NCBI GenBank assembly: GCA_026994735.1
Contig: JALWQD010000139.1
Span: 1 to 6,937 of the forward strand
Source of the DNA: Gammaproteobacteria bacterium
GTDB lineage: Bacteria; Pseudomonadota; Gammaproteobacteria; SZUA-140
Length of the DNA stretch: 6,937 nt
Reading direction: 5' to 3'
The notes under the pieces were generated by a model. That model searched no databases. It worked only from the letters and a program-made list of their open reading frames with translations, and was not told where the DNA came from. Both the position numbers and the translations under genes were made by a program. Below, piece by piece: positions 6,196 through 6,937 of this stretch. Within the stretch, counting starts at the first letter, position 1; each line of letters begins with the position of its first letter.

Positions 6196-6937
6196 TCAGC
6201 CTTCGTCGAGAGCACCGAGGATGGCTTTTTTGACGGCCTCAAGGTTGGCTTCAATGGCCTGTAATGGCGCTTTGCTTTGCTTGATAGCTGTATCCGGGTC
6301 TTTCAGGCCATGGCCGGTGAGAGTGCAGACGACGCGGCTGCCCGCGGGAATTTTGCCGCTGCGAATATCGTCCAAGGCACCGGCAACAGAGGTGGCCGAT
6401 GCCGGTTCGCAGAAGATGCCTTCTTTTTCTGTCAGTAGTTTCTGTGCCGCGAGAATTTCTTCATCACTGAATTCAGCAAACCAGCCTTGTGATTCCTTGT
6501 TGACAGTCCAGGCCTTGTCCCAACTCTGTGGGTGGCCGATGCGAATTGCTGTGGCAACCGTTTCGGGTTTATCAACCATATGGCCGCGCAGGAAGGGCGC
6601 AGAGCCCTTGGCCTGATAGCCGACCATGATCGGGCTGTTGTTGACGATGCCATGTTGCCGGTACTCCTGGTAGCCCAGCCAATGGGCGCTAATATTGCCG
6701 GCATTACCAACCGGCAGGCAATGATAATCGGGCGCCGCGCCGAGTTCCTCAATAATTTCGAAAGCGGCGGTCTTCTGGCCTTGCAGACGATAGGGGTTGA
6801 TCGAATTGACAATCGTCACCGGTGCTTCGTCACCGACTTCCTTGACCAGTTGCATGCCGGCATCAAAATTACCTTTGATCTGGATAATACTGGCACCATG
6901 CATCATGGCCTGGGCGAGTTTGCCGAGGGCAATCTTG
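6196..6937 (-). CDS. thrC: Threonine synthase, C-terminal part (N-terminus outside window)
   Basis: Threonine synthase converts O-phosphohomoserine to threonine and phosphate using pyridoxal phosphate, the last step of threonine synthesis in the cytoplasm. The visible 246 codons run from KIALGKLAQAMMHGA at the right edge to a TGA at 6196-6198. The phosphate-gripping loop PVGNAGN is encoded at about 6694-6714, NPYRLQGQKTAAFE precedes it, and EPASAT and TLTGHGLKDPD follow near the C-terminus. These are hallmarks of fold-type II PLP enzymes of the shorter, Bacillus/actinobacterial-type threonine synthases rather than the long E. coli-type ThrC. The catalytic lysine (SFKDRG region in the family) is expected just upstream, outside the window. 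The ATG at 6906 is internal, because conserved codons continue above it to the edge. hom (homoserine dehydrogenase) is a common upstream partner but is not visible here. Transcription is convergent with the Sel1-like gene and ends at the shared terminator. Confidence 0.95.
   Translation of the reverse strand, partial: KIALGKLAQAMMHGASIIQIKGNFDAGMQLVKEVGDEAPVTIVNSINPYRLQGQKTAAFEIIEELGAAPDYHCLPVGNAGNISAHWLGYQEYRQHGIVNNSPIMVGYQAKGSAPFLRGHMVDKPETVATAIRIGHPQSWDKAWTVNKESQGWFAEFSDEEILAAQKLLTEKEGIFCEPASATSVAGALDDIRSGKIPAGSRVVCTLTGHGLKDPDTAIKQSKAPLQAIEANLEAVKKAILGALDEG

Noticed and set aside
6143..6616. Plus-strand frame of 157 codons opposite thrC
   Set aside because: It starts inside the terminator stem and is antisense to a recognised threonine synthase.

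Overview
The window looks like a chromosomal segment from a gammaproteobacterium of moderate GC content. The main reasons are the Mfd N-terminal half, which follows the enterobacterial/pseudomonad type motif by motif, and the M16A (pitrilysin-type) peptidase. Genus cannot be fixed from the sequence alone. There is no sign of phage, insertion sequence, tRNA, rRNA or CRISPR, and codon use looks similar from gene to gene.

Layout, left to right: (1) 1-1988, minus strand: the first 662 codons of mfd, the transcription-repair coupling factor. It runs off the left edge just after the Walker A motif of the translocase. (2) 1989-2087: a short divergent intergenic region with a candidate mfd promoter and a strong ribosome binding site for the next gene. 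(3) 2088-2573, plus strand: a stand-alone type IV prepilin-like (minor pilin/pseudopilin) gene. (4) 2678-5611, plus: a secreted M16A zinc metallopeptidase of the pitrilysin/insulinase family, with a candidate promoter just upstream that also settles the start codon. (5) 5708-6088, plus: a small exported Sel1-like/TPR repeat protein. (6) 6093-6149: a long, nearly perfect inverted repeat acting as a bidirectional terminator between convergent genes. (7) 6196-6937, minus: the C-terminal part of threonine synthase, thrC, running off the right edge.

The two edge genes are housekeeping functions (DNA repair and threonine biosynthesis). The three plus-strand genes between them all encode proteins that enter or cross the inner membrane: a prepilin, a periplasmic or secreted protease and a small exported repeat protein. 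They could be partly co-transcribed, but the gaps of about 100 bases and the promoter-like sequence before the peptidase suggest at least some independent expression. I see no convincing undescribed system. The most interesting point is that a prepilin-like gene and a pitrilysin-type protease lie beside a DNA-repair gene, which resembles the E. coli ppd-recC-ptrA-recB neighbourhood although the repair gene is different.
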